From Candidatus Bathycorpusculum sp. (GTDB lineage Archaea; Thermoproteota; Bathyarchaeia; Bathyarchaeales; Bathycorpusculaceae): a stretch of DNA of 35,439 nucleotides. Each line of letters opens with the position of its first letter. Position 1 is the stretch's first letter. A program made the position numbers and the translations under genes. This document shows, one piece after another, positions 8,346-16,950 of the stretch. The DNA lies in contig WQYG01000010.1 in NCBI GenBank assembly GCA_009781395.1, forward strand, positions 1-35,439, in the 5' to 3' direction. The notes under the pieces were generated by a model. It was not told where the DNA came from, ran no database searches, and saw only the letters and a program-made list of their open reading frames with translations.

Positions 8346-9905
8346 ATGAATATAAATATTAAATCCAAACTTAATTCACGACATCTTGATAGTAAAAAAA
8401 CGTTAGCAATTGTTTCTTTACTATTTATGATAGCGTTAATTTCTTCTCCCCTTATATCCGTATATAGCGGAGTTTCTCCTTTTGCATTAGGAGCTGATTA
8501 TGATGAAAAGGCTGAGGACGAATCTGAACTTGTTGCTGCTGTTGCTGCTGCTCCAGCTGGGGCGTCTTTTGTTATTGCTATAGGTAAAGATATTGTCCTT
8601 ACCGACACGCTTGTAATTCCTGCTAACAAGAACATTACGTTGGTAAGCATTAAAACAAGTGGGTTTTATTGGTTAATTGGTGCAGATGGTAAAAGTACTA
8701 TTGATGTTAAAAGTGATGCAGAGTTGGTGATTGCTGGTATTGTTGTAACTCATGCAAATGATGCTAAAGGCACTGGCGTAGATGTTAGCGGCAAACTTAC
8801 CATGACTGGCGGTGAAATTTTTAACAACACAGCAACCGAAAATGGTGGTGGTGTACGTAACTGGGGTGATTTCGTATTGTCTGGTGGCGCAATTTATAAC
8901 AACACAGCTGATCGCAATGGTGGCGGTGTGTACAATGATGGCAACTTTAATGTAACTGGCGGTGAGATTCATGGAAACCGTGCTAGAGTAGGTGCTGGCA
9001 TATTCAATGATGGTGATGGTTTCAGAATTACTGGCGGTGAAATTTATCTAAACATCGCTTCCGATGAGGGTGGTGGTGTATACAGCAAGAAAGAGACTTT
9101 TATGTCAGGTGGCAGAATCTATCGTAACGCAGCTAGCCGTGGTGGTGGTTTGTACGTTTACACAAGCGAATTTAAATTATCTGGCGGTGATATCTATCGC
9201 AACACAGCTACCGATGGTGGTGGTGTGTACAGTGATGGCAATCTCACTTTATCTGATAAAGGCAAAATCTTTAACAACACAGCCTCTTATGGTGGTGGGG
9301 TATACAACCGCAATGACATCTTTGCTATGTCTGGAGACAGTATAGTTTCTAACAACACAGCTACAACAGACGGCGGTGGCATATACGTTGCCTCTGGTAA
9401 CTTTACTATGGCAAATGGCGAAATAGCTAACAACACAGCAGCCCGAAATGGCGGTGCCATCGGAGTTTCTAATCTTGCTGGTCTTGAAAGAGTTGATATT
9501 TCTAACGGCAAATTTGTAAACAACCTTGCCTCTAGAGCATTTAATAGATCCTCTGACCATAATGACCTATACAACAAATATATCGCCAGCAGAGTTACTT
9601 GGACCCGTCCTTTCACCCAAGGCTACAACAACTTTGACATTTACTACATTTGGGGCCCAGAAATTACTGTAGGCGAACCAACGCCTACTCCCAGCCCCAC
9701 TCCAACTGCAACTCCTGACCCAACAACAACTCCTCGCCCCCCTACCCCTACAGTACCACCCACTGAGAAGGAAGGGTTTGACTGGCGCATTGTTGTTGTG
9801 TTAGCTTTAATCGTGATTGTTATTGTTGCGGTCTTGGTCTTCTACCTTCCAAGAAGAGAGGCAAAACAAATCGAAGAAAACCTAAACGATTTCACAGTTG
9901 TCTAA
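8346..9905 (+). CDS. Pmp-like right-handed beta-helix surface protein with Thr/Pro stalk and TM anchor
   Basis: N-terminal signal (KKTLAIVSLLFMIALISSPL), about 10 repeats GGGVYNxGNFxxTGGEIxxNTA, PTPTPSPTPTATPDPTTTPRPPTPTVPP linker, TM, RREAKQ tail. Confidence 0.9.
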   Translation: MNINIKSKLNSRHLDSKKTLAIVSLLFMIALISSPLISVYSGVSPFALGADYDEKAEDESELVAAVAAAPAGASFVIAIGKDIVLTDTLVIPANKNITLVSIKTSGFYWLIGADGKSTIDVKSDAELVIAGIVVTHANDAKGTGVDVSGKLTMTGGEIFNNTATENGGGVRNWGDFVLSGGAIYNNTADRNGGGVYNDGNFNVTGGEIHGNRARVGAGIFNDGDGFRITGGEIYLNIASDEGGGVYSKKETFMSGGRIYRNAASRGGGLYVYTSEFKLSGGDIYRNTATDGGGVYSDGNLTLSDKGKIFNNTASYGGGVYNRNDIFAMSGDSIVSNNTATTDGGGIYVASGNFTMANGEIANNTAARNGGAIGVSNLAGLERVDISNGKFVNNLASRAFNRSSDHNDLYNKYIASRVTWTRPFTQGYNNFDIYYIWGPEITVGEPTPTPSPTPTATPDPTTTPRPPTPTVPPTEKEGFDWRIVVVLALIVIVIVAVLVFYLPRREAKQIEENLNDFTVV

Positions 9906-9918
9906 CCTGTGCATATCA

Positions 9919-9950
9919 CCCACATTTTTTGTGGGCTAAATTTTTTATTT
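9919..9950 (+). terminator. Terminator-like hairpin CCCACA-TTTTT-TGTGGG followed by a T-rich tract
   Basis: Inverted repeat immediately downstream of the 8346 CDS. Confidence 0.5.
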
Positions 9951-10052
9951 TACCTATGACAAAACTAAAACATTATTTAATTTGTTTGTTTGTTTGAATA
10001 TGTCGCTGATTTTTATTGTTATTGTTATCATTATGATTAGGATGGAGTTATT

Positions 10053-10718
10053 ATGGTGTTAGTTGCAGGTGTTGATGAGGCCGGACGGGGCTGTATTATT
10101 GGTCCGTTAGTGGTTGCAGGTGTTGTGGTATTAAAAGAAACGTTACCTGACCTTGTTGCTCTTAATGTTAAAGACTCAAAACTTTTAACCCAAAAAAAAC
10201 GAAACAAACTTTTCACAGAAATCACTAACATAACCCAAACCTTCAAAATAACAAAGATACCTCCCTTTGAAATAGATAAAGCTGTTAACTGCCAAATACC
10301 CCTCCACAAACTCAACCGTTTAGAAGCCAAAACCATGGCTCAAGTAATAGAACACCTCCATCCAGACGAAGTATATGTTGACGCCGCCGACATCCTAGAA
10401 GAACGCTTCGCAACACACATAACCGAACACCTCACTTTTAAACCAAAAATTATTTCCCGACACAAAGCTGACCAACTCTACCCAATTGTTTCTGCTGCAT
10501 CTATAATTGCGAAAGTAGAACGCGACCAAGAAATTGAAAATTTAAAAACTGAATTTGGCGATTTTGGCAGCGGCTACCTACATGACAAAAAAACCCAAAC
10601 CTTTCTTACTGAATGGTTAAAAAACAACAAAGACTACCCCCCATGTGTTCGAAAATCTTGGAAACCAGCCAAAAAAGCCCTAAGCGAACGTGACACCACC
10701 CAGCAGAAACTATTTTAA
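10053..10718 (+). CDS. rnhB: Ribonuclease HII
   Basis: VAGVDEAGRGCIIGPLVVAGVVV, KDSKLL, DAADILEERF, SAASIIAKVERDQEI, GSGYLHDKKT. Confidence 0.95.
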   Translation: MVLVAGVDEAGRGCIIGPLVVAGVVVLKETLPDLVALNVKDSKLLTQKKRNKLFTEITNITQTFKITKIPPFEIDKAVNCQIPLHKLNRLEAKTMAQVIEHLHPDEVYVDAADILEERFATHITEHLTFKPKIISRHKADQLYPIVSAASIIAKVERDQEIENLKTEFGDFGSGYLHDKKTQTFLTEWLKNNKDYPPCVRKSWKPAKKALSERDTTQQKLF

Positions 10719-10758
10719 ACCAACTTGGCTTATCTATGAAAACTGTAAGTGATTCTAC

Positions 10759-11109
10759 ATGACCACTTTCACTTTAATAATTTATGATGCTCCCATGGCA
10801 AAAGAACGAGCATTAACCGCTTTAAGGTTTGCTTGGACTGCTGACCTTGAAGGACACAAAATTCAAATTTGGCTATTTGAAAATGGTGTATACTTGGCAA
10901 AGAAAAATCAAAACCCTCCTCAAGGTTTAACCAATCATGGTCAAATGCTTGAAGATTTAATAAAAACAGGTGTTGAAGTAAAAGCCTGTGTTGTCTGCGC
11001 TCAAGCGCGTGGAGTGACTTCTGCAGAGTTACTTGATGGTGTAAAGCTTGCAACAATTCACGAACTAATAGAGTGGACCGCCAACAGCGCTAAAGTAATT
11101 ACTTTTTAA
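10759..11109 (+). CDS. DsrE-family protein
   Basis: TLIIYDAPMAKERALTALRFAWTADLEGHKIQIWLFENGVYLAKKNQNPP...LIKTGVEVKACVVCAQARGV is a DsrE-like pattern. Confidence 0.75.
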   Translation: MTTFTLIIYDAPMAKERALTALRFAWTADLEGHKIQIWLFENGVYLAKKNQNPPQGLTNHGQMLEDLIKTGVEVKACVVCAQARGVTSAELLDGVKLATIHELIEWTANSAKVITF

Positions 11110-11116
11110 GGTTGGT

Positions 11117-11353
11117 TTGGCTTTGAGTGTTGAAAAATTAGATGTTAAAGGTAAAATGTGTCCCCTGCCTGTGGCATTAACTAAGCGTAAACTTGCCCAA
11201 ATGCAACCTAGCCAATTATTAGAAATTGTAGGTGAGGGCGAGTTAGAATTTGACAACCTCCAACGATGGCTAAAAAACAATAACTATGAAATTGTTGAAA
11301 CATCAAAAAACAATAACGAATTTAAAATATTAGTAACAGCAACAACACACTAA
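11117..11353 (+). CDS. TusA/SirA-like sulfur-carrier family protein
   Basis: LDVKGKMCPLPVALTKRKLAQMQPSQLLEIVGEGELEFDNLQRWLKNNNYEIVE, with the CPxP motif; TTG start. Confidence 0.8.
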   Translation: MALSVEKLDVKGKMCPLPVALTKRKLAQMQPSQLLEIVGEGELEFDNLQRWLKNNNYEIVETSKNNNEFKILVTATTH

Positions 11354-11488
11354 TCGATTGGTTGGTTGGTTTGTTGTTGGGTTTTTGTAATAGTCTATTT
11401 TAAATGGAAGAAGAGTGTTGGTTAATGTTTTGTCTGTATGTAAGTACCTTTTTATTTTTCTTTTTTATCCTCTTTTTTAGGTGAGCCA

Positions 11489-12514
11489 TTGAGTTATAGG
11501 TTAACTAAGGTTGTTCCTGTGCATGGTTGCAGTTGCAAGCTTCCTCAATATCAATTAGAAACTTTGATAGATAAAGCTGGGTTTACTCAAAATTACAGTA
11601 AAGACGTGTTAGCAGGTGCCTGGGAGAACAGCAGTGTAGTTAAAATTGCTGACAACTTGGCAGTTCTAAACACTCTTGACTTCTTTACACCCCTAGTTGA
11701 TGAGCCTGAGATACAAGGCAGAATTGCCGGCAGTAACGTTACAAGTGACATTTACGCTTTAGGCATAACAAACATTACCAGTTTACTTACTATCATGGCT
11801 TACCCTGAAAACATGCCTGACGAACTTGCCGTTGGTATGCTTAAAGGCTTAAGCGATTTTTGCCGTGAAATGAACATACCCCTAGTAGGGGGTCACACCA
11901 TACGCAACCCCTGGCCAATAATTGGCGGCGCAGCAACAGGTATAGGAAACATGGACCAAATAATCTACACCCGAGGCGCACAACCAGACGACCGCCTGTT
12001 TCTAACAAAACCCTTAGGAGTAGCTGCAGCCATGGCCGCCTACCGCCTACAAAAAGAAGAGGAAGGCCAAGAACTACTCTCCAACATCCCCTCCCCCATA
12101 GTTGAAAAAGCAATAACACTCGCCATAAACGGTATGATAACCTCAAACAAATCCGCTGCAAAAGTTATGCAAAAAATACCCATACACGCCGCAACCGACA
12201 TCACAGGCTTTGGACTAAAAGGGCACCTAACAAACATGGCAAAACTAGGCAACGTTGACATAGTAATCAACAACCTATACGTAATCCCCGGCACCCCTGA
12301 ATTATCTGAACTCTTCGGCTACCCCCTCCTAACAGGAGAAGCAAAAGAAACCGCAGGCGGCATCTTAATGGCTGTCTCCAAAGAAAACACTGATGACCTG
12401 CAAAACGAACTTGACAAACAAAAAGTACCCTACTGCGAAATAGGCTACACTACCAAAGGCCAAGGACAAGTAACCGTAACAAAAAACCCAAAAATAACCC
12501 AAACAGAAACCTAA
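11489..12514 (+). CDS. selD: Selenide, water dikinase (SelD), Cys form
   Basis: VHGCSCKLPQYQLE (active-site CxCK), DFFTPLVDEPEIQGRIAGSNVTSDIYALG, VGGHTI, ATDITGFGLKGHLTNMA; TTG start with AGGTGA RBS. Confidence 0.9.
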   Translation: MSYRLTKVVPVHGCSCKLPQYQLETLIDKAGFTQNYSKDVLAGAWENSSVVKIADNLAVLNTLDFFTPLVDEPEIQGRIAGSNVTSDIYALGITNITSLLTIMAYPENMPDELAVGMLKGLSDFCREMNIPLVGGHTIRNPWPIIGGAATGIGNMDQIIYTRGAQPDDRLFLTKPLGVAAAMAAYRLQKEEEGQELLSNIPSPIVEKAITLAINGMITSNKSAAKVMQKIPIHAATDITGFGLKGHLTNMAKLGNVDIVINNLYVIPGTPELSELFGYPLLTGEAKETAGGILMAVSKENTDDLQNELDKQKVPYCEIGYTTKGQGQVTVTKNPKITQTET

Positions 12515-12660
12515 CAAACTCTTTTATCAACACCTCAACCCCTTAAAGCTTAAAACTTTTTATTCCAAAGCTACAATGCTAAAAACTGCTATTTATGAAA
12601 ACTCTACTAAATTTTAACAAATAAAGAAGATTTTTATTTACCTCCAACAAAACAATAATT

Positions 12661-13530
12661 ATGAACTCTGCAGACAAATTTTTGACATTAGTATTTGTCT
12701 TTTTGTTACTGACAACAAGTGTATTTGTATTGTCAGTTACACCTGCAACTGTACAGGCAGCACCTAAACCCTCTGTGCCACAGTTCAGCATAAAATTCAT
12801 TGATAACTCGTATGATGTGCCGGCCTCTACTACAACTATTATTGATCCATACACTGGAAAAGAATCCACAGCAACCCAACGCGGTTACCGCGTAGATAAT
12901 CGGTCAATAGCGGTTACGATAAAAAATCAGCCCTTTACACCTTACACTGATGAAAACGGTAATAAGAATTATTTGTATTACAGAGTTGAAGTTAAGGGTC
13001 ATTTTGGTGAAGACTGGTGGGCTTTTGGTTCAGCGTATATTGCTCAGTCAAGTTCTGAGTATACTGTTGTGTTGCAAGGTGTAACGTATGCTGCTGGGTC
13101 TCAATTGGATTTTAGAGTTATAGCAGTCATTTGTATATTGGGTGATGCAATACGTGACACTGGTAGCCTAGCATACCATCTTTGGGGGGTAACCTCGCCT
13201 TATATAGAAAGTGAGGTGTCCCGTAACTTGAGCGGTGTTCAAGTATTCACTATGCCAGGTGGGTCTTCAACGTTACCCCCTTCACAAACAACAACCCCAT
13301 CCACACAATCTATTACGTCTGATAATAATGGTGATAACCAATCACAACAAGAGCCGTTACAATTGCCTATTTTTATGATCAATCCCCTCTTTTTGTTGAT
13401 GGTTGGGTTTCTTTTTGTAGGTATAGTTGTGGCTTTGGTGTTGGTGTTTCTTAGACGGCATTTAAAAACTTTTGAGTTTAGCAATAATTTTCCACAATCT
13501 AACATTTGTACTACGTGTCATGTTTTGTGA
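12661..13530 (+). CDS. Secreted protein with C-terminal TM anchor, unknown function
   Basis: Signal peptide; PQFSIKFIDNSYDVPASTTTIIDPYTGK...SIAVTIKNQPFTPYTDENGN..YYRVEVKGHFGEDWW; Ser/Thr/Pro linker; TM PLFLLMVGFLFVGIVVALVLVFL. Confidence 0.65.
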   Translation: MNSADKFLTLVFVFLLLTTSVFVLSVTPATVQAAPKPSVPQFSIKFIDNSYDVPASTTTIIDPYTGKESTATQRGYRVDNRSIAVTIKNQPFTPYTDENGNKNYLYYRVEVKGHFGEDWWAFGSAYIAQSSSEYTVVLQGVTYAAGSQLDFRVIAVICILGDAIRDTGSLAYHLWGVTSPYIESEVSRNLSGVQVFTMPGGSSTLPPSQTTTPSTQSITSDNNGDNQSQQEPLQLPIFMINPLFLLMVGFLFVGIVVALVLVFLRRHLKTFEFSNNFPQSNICTTCHVL

Positions 13531-13755
13531 TACCGGTCTATTTGTTGTAGGCTAGTTGGTTTGATGTTTTCTTTTCTCTTTTTTTGTTGAGGGGGTGTTG
13601 TTGTTTTGTACCAAAAGTGTTATAACGTAGCCGTACTATTAGTTTGGTGTTAATAATAATTGAGTAACGTCTCTTGTGAGATAGTTTATTTGATTACTAA
13701 CTAACTCATCAAAATAAAACTTACAAATATCTTAAACAAGGAAAAGTGCATATTT

Positions 13756-15027
13756 ATGGGTGCTTCCCAAACATTTACGATAAAGTATGTCATACATGCT
13801 AGATTCGAAATTGACGGTGTCGTCGAGAAACCTGATGTAATAGGTGCAGTTTTTGGTCAAACTGAAGGTCTTTTTGGTTCAGAACTTGATCTTCGTGAAT
13901 TGCAAAAAACTGGACGTATTGGCAGAATTGAAATTGATCTTCACTCTAAAAACGACCGAACAACAGGTTCAATTACCATACCTACCAGCTTAGATCGTGT
14001 TTCTACCGCCCTCATCACCGCAAGTGTTGAGAGCATAAATCGCATAGGCCCCTGCAGTGCTAAAGTAATACTTGACAAAATTGAAGACATTCGTGAAGCA
14101 AGACGAAAAGTCATAATCGACCGCGCCAAAGAAATCCTCCACAAATGGAACATAGAATCCATGCCAAGTGTCGATGAAGTCTACAAAGAAATCAGCGACA
14201 CCATAAAAGTCGGCAAAGTCGAAAAATACGGCCCCGAAGACCTCCCCGCAGGACCAACCCTTGAAAACGCCCGCGAAATCATCATAGTCGAAGGACGCGC
14301 AGACATCATAAACCTAATGCGCTGCGGCTTAACCAACACTGTAGCCCTAGAAGGCGCAAAAGTCCCCGACACCATAAAACGCTTAACCAAAGAACGCGAA
14401 GCAACCGCCCTTCTAGATGGCGACAGAGGCGGCGACTTAATCCTAAAAGAACTCCTACAAGTAACCAACGTCAAATACATCGGCCGCGCCCCAAGAGGCA
14501 AAGAAATCGAAGAATGCAACTGCAAAGAAATCACCGAAGCTATAGAAAACCGCATACCCGTATCCGAAATCGCCAAACAACAACAGCAACAAAACACAAC
14601 AACCCAACAACCCCAACCATCACAATCTCAACAACAACAACCACCACACAGAAAACAACCAACCCAACAACAAACCCAACTAGAACGAACCCCTCCACCA
14701 CCCGAACGCACACCCCAACGACCACCTAAACCCCAAATTCCAGAACAAATCAAAGAAACTGTCAAATCTCTACAAGGCACCCTCGAAGCAGTGCTACTAA
14801 ACGATAAACTTGAACAAATAGAACGCCTACCTGTAAGCCAACTAGCAGAAAAACTCCAACAAATCGAAACCGTTAACACCGTAATCTTTGACGGCATCAT
14901 CACACAACGCATCGTTGACATCGCTGCCAACAAAACCATAAAACAAATTGTTGCCTCCAGAATCTCTGAAGCAGTCAAACCCGCAACAAACGTCGAACTC
15001 ATAACCTTCCAAGAAACCCTCCGATAA
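13756..15027 (+). CDS. dnaG: Archaeal DnaG-type primase (TOPRIM) with long Gln/Pro-rich linker
   Basis: KYVIHARFEIDGVVEKPDVIGAVFGQTEGLFG; TOPRIM IIVEGRADIINLMRCGLTNTVALEGAKVP and ATALLDGDRGGDLILKEL; C-terminal domain after the Q/P-rich stretch. Confidence 0.95.
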   Translation: MGASQTFTIKYVIHARFEIDGVVEKPDVIGAVFGQTEGLFGSELDLRELQKTGRIGRIEIDLHSKNDRTTGSITIPTSLDRVSTALITASVESINRIGPCSAKVILDKIEDIREARRKVIIDRAKEILHKWNIESMPSVDEVYKEISDTIKVGKVEKYGPEDLPAGPTLENAREIIIVEGRADIINLMRCGLTNTVALEGAKVPDTIKRLTKEREATALLDGDRGGDLILKELLQVTNVKYIGRAPRGKEIEECNCKEITEAIENRIPVSEIAKQQQQQNTTTQQPQPSQSQQQQPPHRKQPTQQQTQLERTPPPPERTPQRPPKPQIPEQIKETVKSLQGTLEAVLLNDKLEQIERLPVSQLAEKLQQIETVNTVIFDGIITQRIVDIAANKTIKQIVASRISEAVKPATNVELITFQETLR

Positions 15028-15224
15028 ACACCCCATTTAACCCAATTTTTACTTTTATTTTTATTTTAGTTGCTTTAGTTATATGTAGCGATGAGGCTTA
15101 GTGAAGTAGTAGTTATAGACCTAAAAACGGAAGGTTTAATTCTGTAACTATACTTATTGAAACTTTGAAAGTAGGCTGTGAGGACTTTCGTGATGCGGCG
15201 CATTTTATTATGGTGTGAGGCGGT

Positions 15225-16517
15225 ATGGTTATGAAAAAATATGTAATTGAAGATGCAAAGAGATGTTTGCAATGTGAAACTCCTTTATGCAGTAAGGGGT
15301 GTCCTATTCATACTCCTATAAAAGAAGCTATTGCATTGTTTCTTGAAAGTAACTTGTTGGAAGCAGGCAAGTTGCTCTTTGAGAATAATCCTCTTTCTTT
15401 AGTGTGCAGTTATGTTTGTCCTCAGGAAAACAAATGTGAAAAACACTGTATAATGGGAAAAAGAGGTACTCCTGTTGTAATAAGTGCCATTGAGCAATAC
15501 ATCTCGGATTACTATCTGTACAATTACAAGCCTGTGCGTTCCCTTCGAGACCGTGGGAAAGTGGCGATTCTTGGGTCAGGACCGGCTGGTATGACTATTG
15601 CGTTTTTGCTTGCAAAAAAGAATTATGATGTAACAATTTTTGAGAGGCATGATCAAGTTGGCGGGATTTTGCGTTATGGTATACCTGAGTTTCGCTTGCC
15701 AAAAAGAATTGTAGATCAGTTGATGAACTCTCTAATTGAAAATGGTGTAAAGATTCGTCCCAACACTTCTATTGGATCAAATTTGACTGTGGATGATCTA
15801 TTTCGTGATGGGTTTCTTGCCATTTTTATGGGTACCGGTGTGTGGCAACCTCGTAAGTTGAACATTAAAGGTGAAAGTTTGGGGCACGTCCATTTTGCTA
15901 TTGAGTATCTAAAAAATCCCTCTGTCTATCGGTTGGGAAAATCACTAATAATTATTGGCGCGGGTAATGTTGCTTTGGATGTTGCACGCACCGCTTTTAG
16001 ACATGGTTGTGAAGAGGTGCTGATTGTTTATTATAAAGATCGAGATGCTATGAACGTGTCTGCACATGAGCTTCAATATGCTGAAATTGATGGGGTACGG
16101 CTTGAATTAAACAAGTTAGCTGTAGAGATTGTGGATGAAGGTGTAGTGTTTGCTGATTCTGAAGTTTATGTCGATGAAAATGAACGTAAGAGGGTAAGGC
16201 CTATTCTTGGCACAGAAAAACTCTATCAATCCGATTCAGTTATTATTGCAGTAAGCCAAGGACCTCGCACGATTGTTATTTCATCCACTACAGGAATTAA
16301 CATGGGTGGGAACGGTTTAGTAGTAGTTGACGGGTTTGGTCATACAAGCCGTGAGGGAGTTTTTGCTGGTGGAGATGTTGTGACAGGCGCTAGAACAGTG
16401 GTTGAAGCAGTTGTTGCCTCCCGCAAAATTGCCGAAACCATTGATAACTATATCACCAAAAAAACATCACTTAACAATAATGATGATGATACTAATAGTG
16501 GGTGTGACACAAAATAA
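15225..16517 (+). CDS. Second GltD/NfnB-like FeS-flavin NAD(P) oxidoreductase, no adjacent nfnA
   Basis: AKRCLQCETPLCSKGCPIHTPIKEAI, CSYVCPQENKCEKHCIMGKRG, GSGPAGMTIAFLLAKKNYDVTIFE, IIGAGNVALDVARTAFRHG. Confidence 0.85.
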   Translation: MVMKKYVIEDAKRCLQCETPLCSKGCPIHTPIKEAIALFLESNLLEAGKLLFENNPLSLVCSYVCPQENKCEKHCIMGKRGTPVVISAIEQYISDYYLYNYKPVRSLRDRGKVAILGSGPAGMTIAFLLAKKNYDVTIFERHDQVGGILRYGIPEFRLPKRIVDQLMNSLIENGVKIRPNTSIGSNLTVDDLFRDGFLAIFMGTGVWQPRKLNIKGESLGHVHFAIEYLKNPSVYRLGKSLIIIGAGNVALDVARTAFRHGCEEVLIVYYKDRDAMNVSAHELQYAEIDGVRLELNKLAVEIVDEGVVFADSEVYVDENERKRVRPILGTEKLYQSDSVIIAVSQGPRTIVISSTTGINMGGNGLVVVDGFGHTSREGVFAGGDVVTGARTVVEAVVASRKIAETIDNYITKKTSLNNNDDDTNSGCDTK

Positions 16518-16950
16518 CCTGATCTTTAGTAGCCTAATTTCTCAGAAAAATATGTTAGGTGGTGAAAATATTTGAATAATGTGAAATTTTGGAAAAACTG
16601 TCCAAATGATTTTTATAAAAAACAAATTAAATTTATGTGTAATTCAAACAGTTATGTGTGGATATTATTTACCAATCAGACAGATTTAACGATTTCAAAA
16701 TTCGCTATATTGCAAAGAGTAATGCAAGTTTGTGTATAATTTTATCGGGATTTTAGAAAATAACTTGTATAATTTGTTATAGGTCACACAATGTTATTGT
16801 GGGTAACACCTTGAAAAAAAAAAAACAAAATCATTCAAACTAAAATAATGAAACATTTGCCAGTCATAAAATTACAAACAATACTTTTTTATTACACCGT
16901 CACTATATTGAACCAGTGATATATCTGTCAATTAAGGATGATGTGTCTAT

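Noticed and set aside
8673-9616. Overlapping antisense ORFs in the 8346 gene
   Set aside because: Same repeat-driven artefact of strand-biased codons.
13500-13527. CTTCH (CxxCH) at the C-terminus of the 12661 secreted protein
   Set aside because: Lies after the TM and a basic RRHLK stretch, so probably cytoplasmic; a single heme c motif in a 9-residue tail is weak evidence for a cytochrome.
15060-15215. Possible C/D-box sRNA or other ncRNA in the dnaG-downstream gap (GCGATGAG motif)
   Set aside because: No matching D box (CTGA) at suitable spacing and no clear terminal stem.
16530-16950. AT-rich 420-bp gap before the array, with ACACAAT-GTT-ATTGTG hairpin and A12 run
   Set aside because: Looks like an ordinary AT-rich promoter/terminator region; no repeats, att-like sites or RNA gene could be supported.
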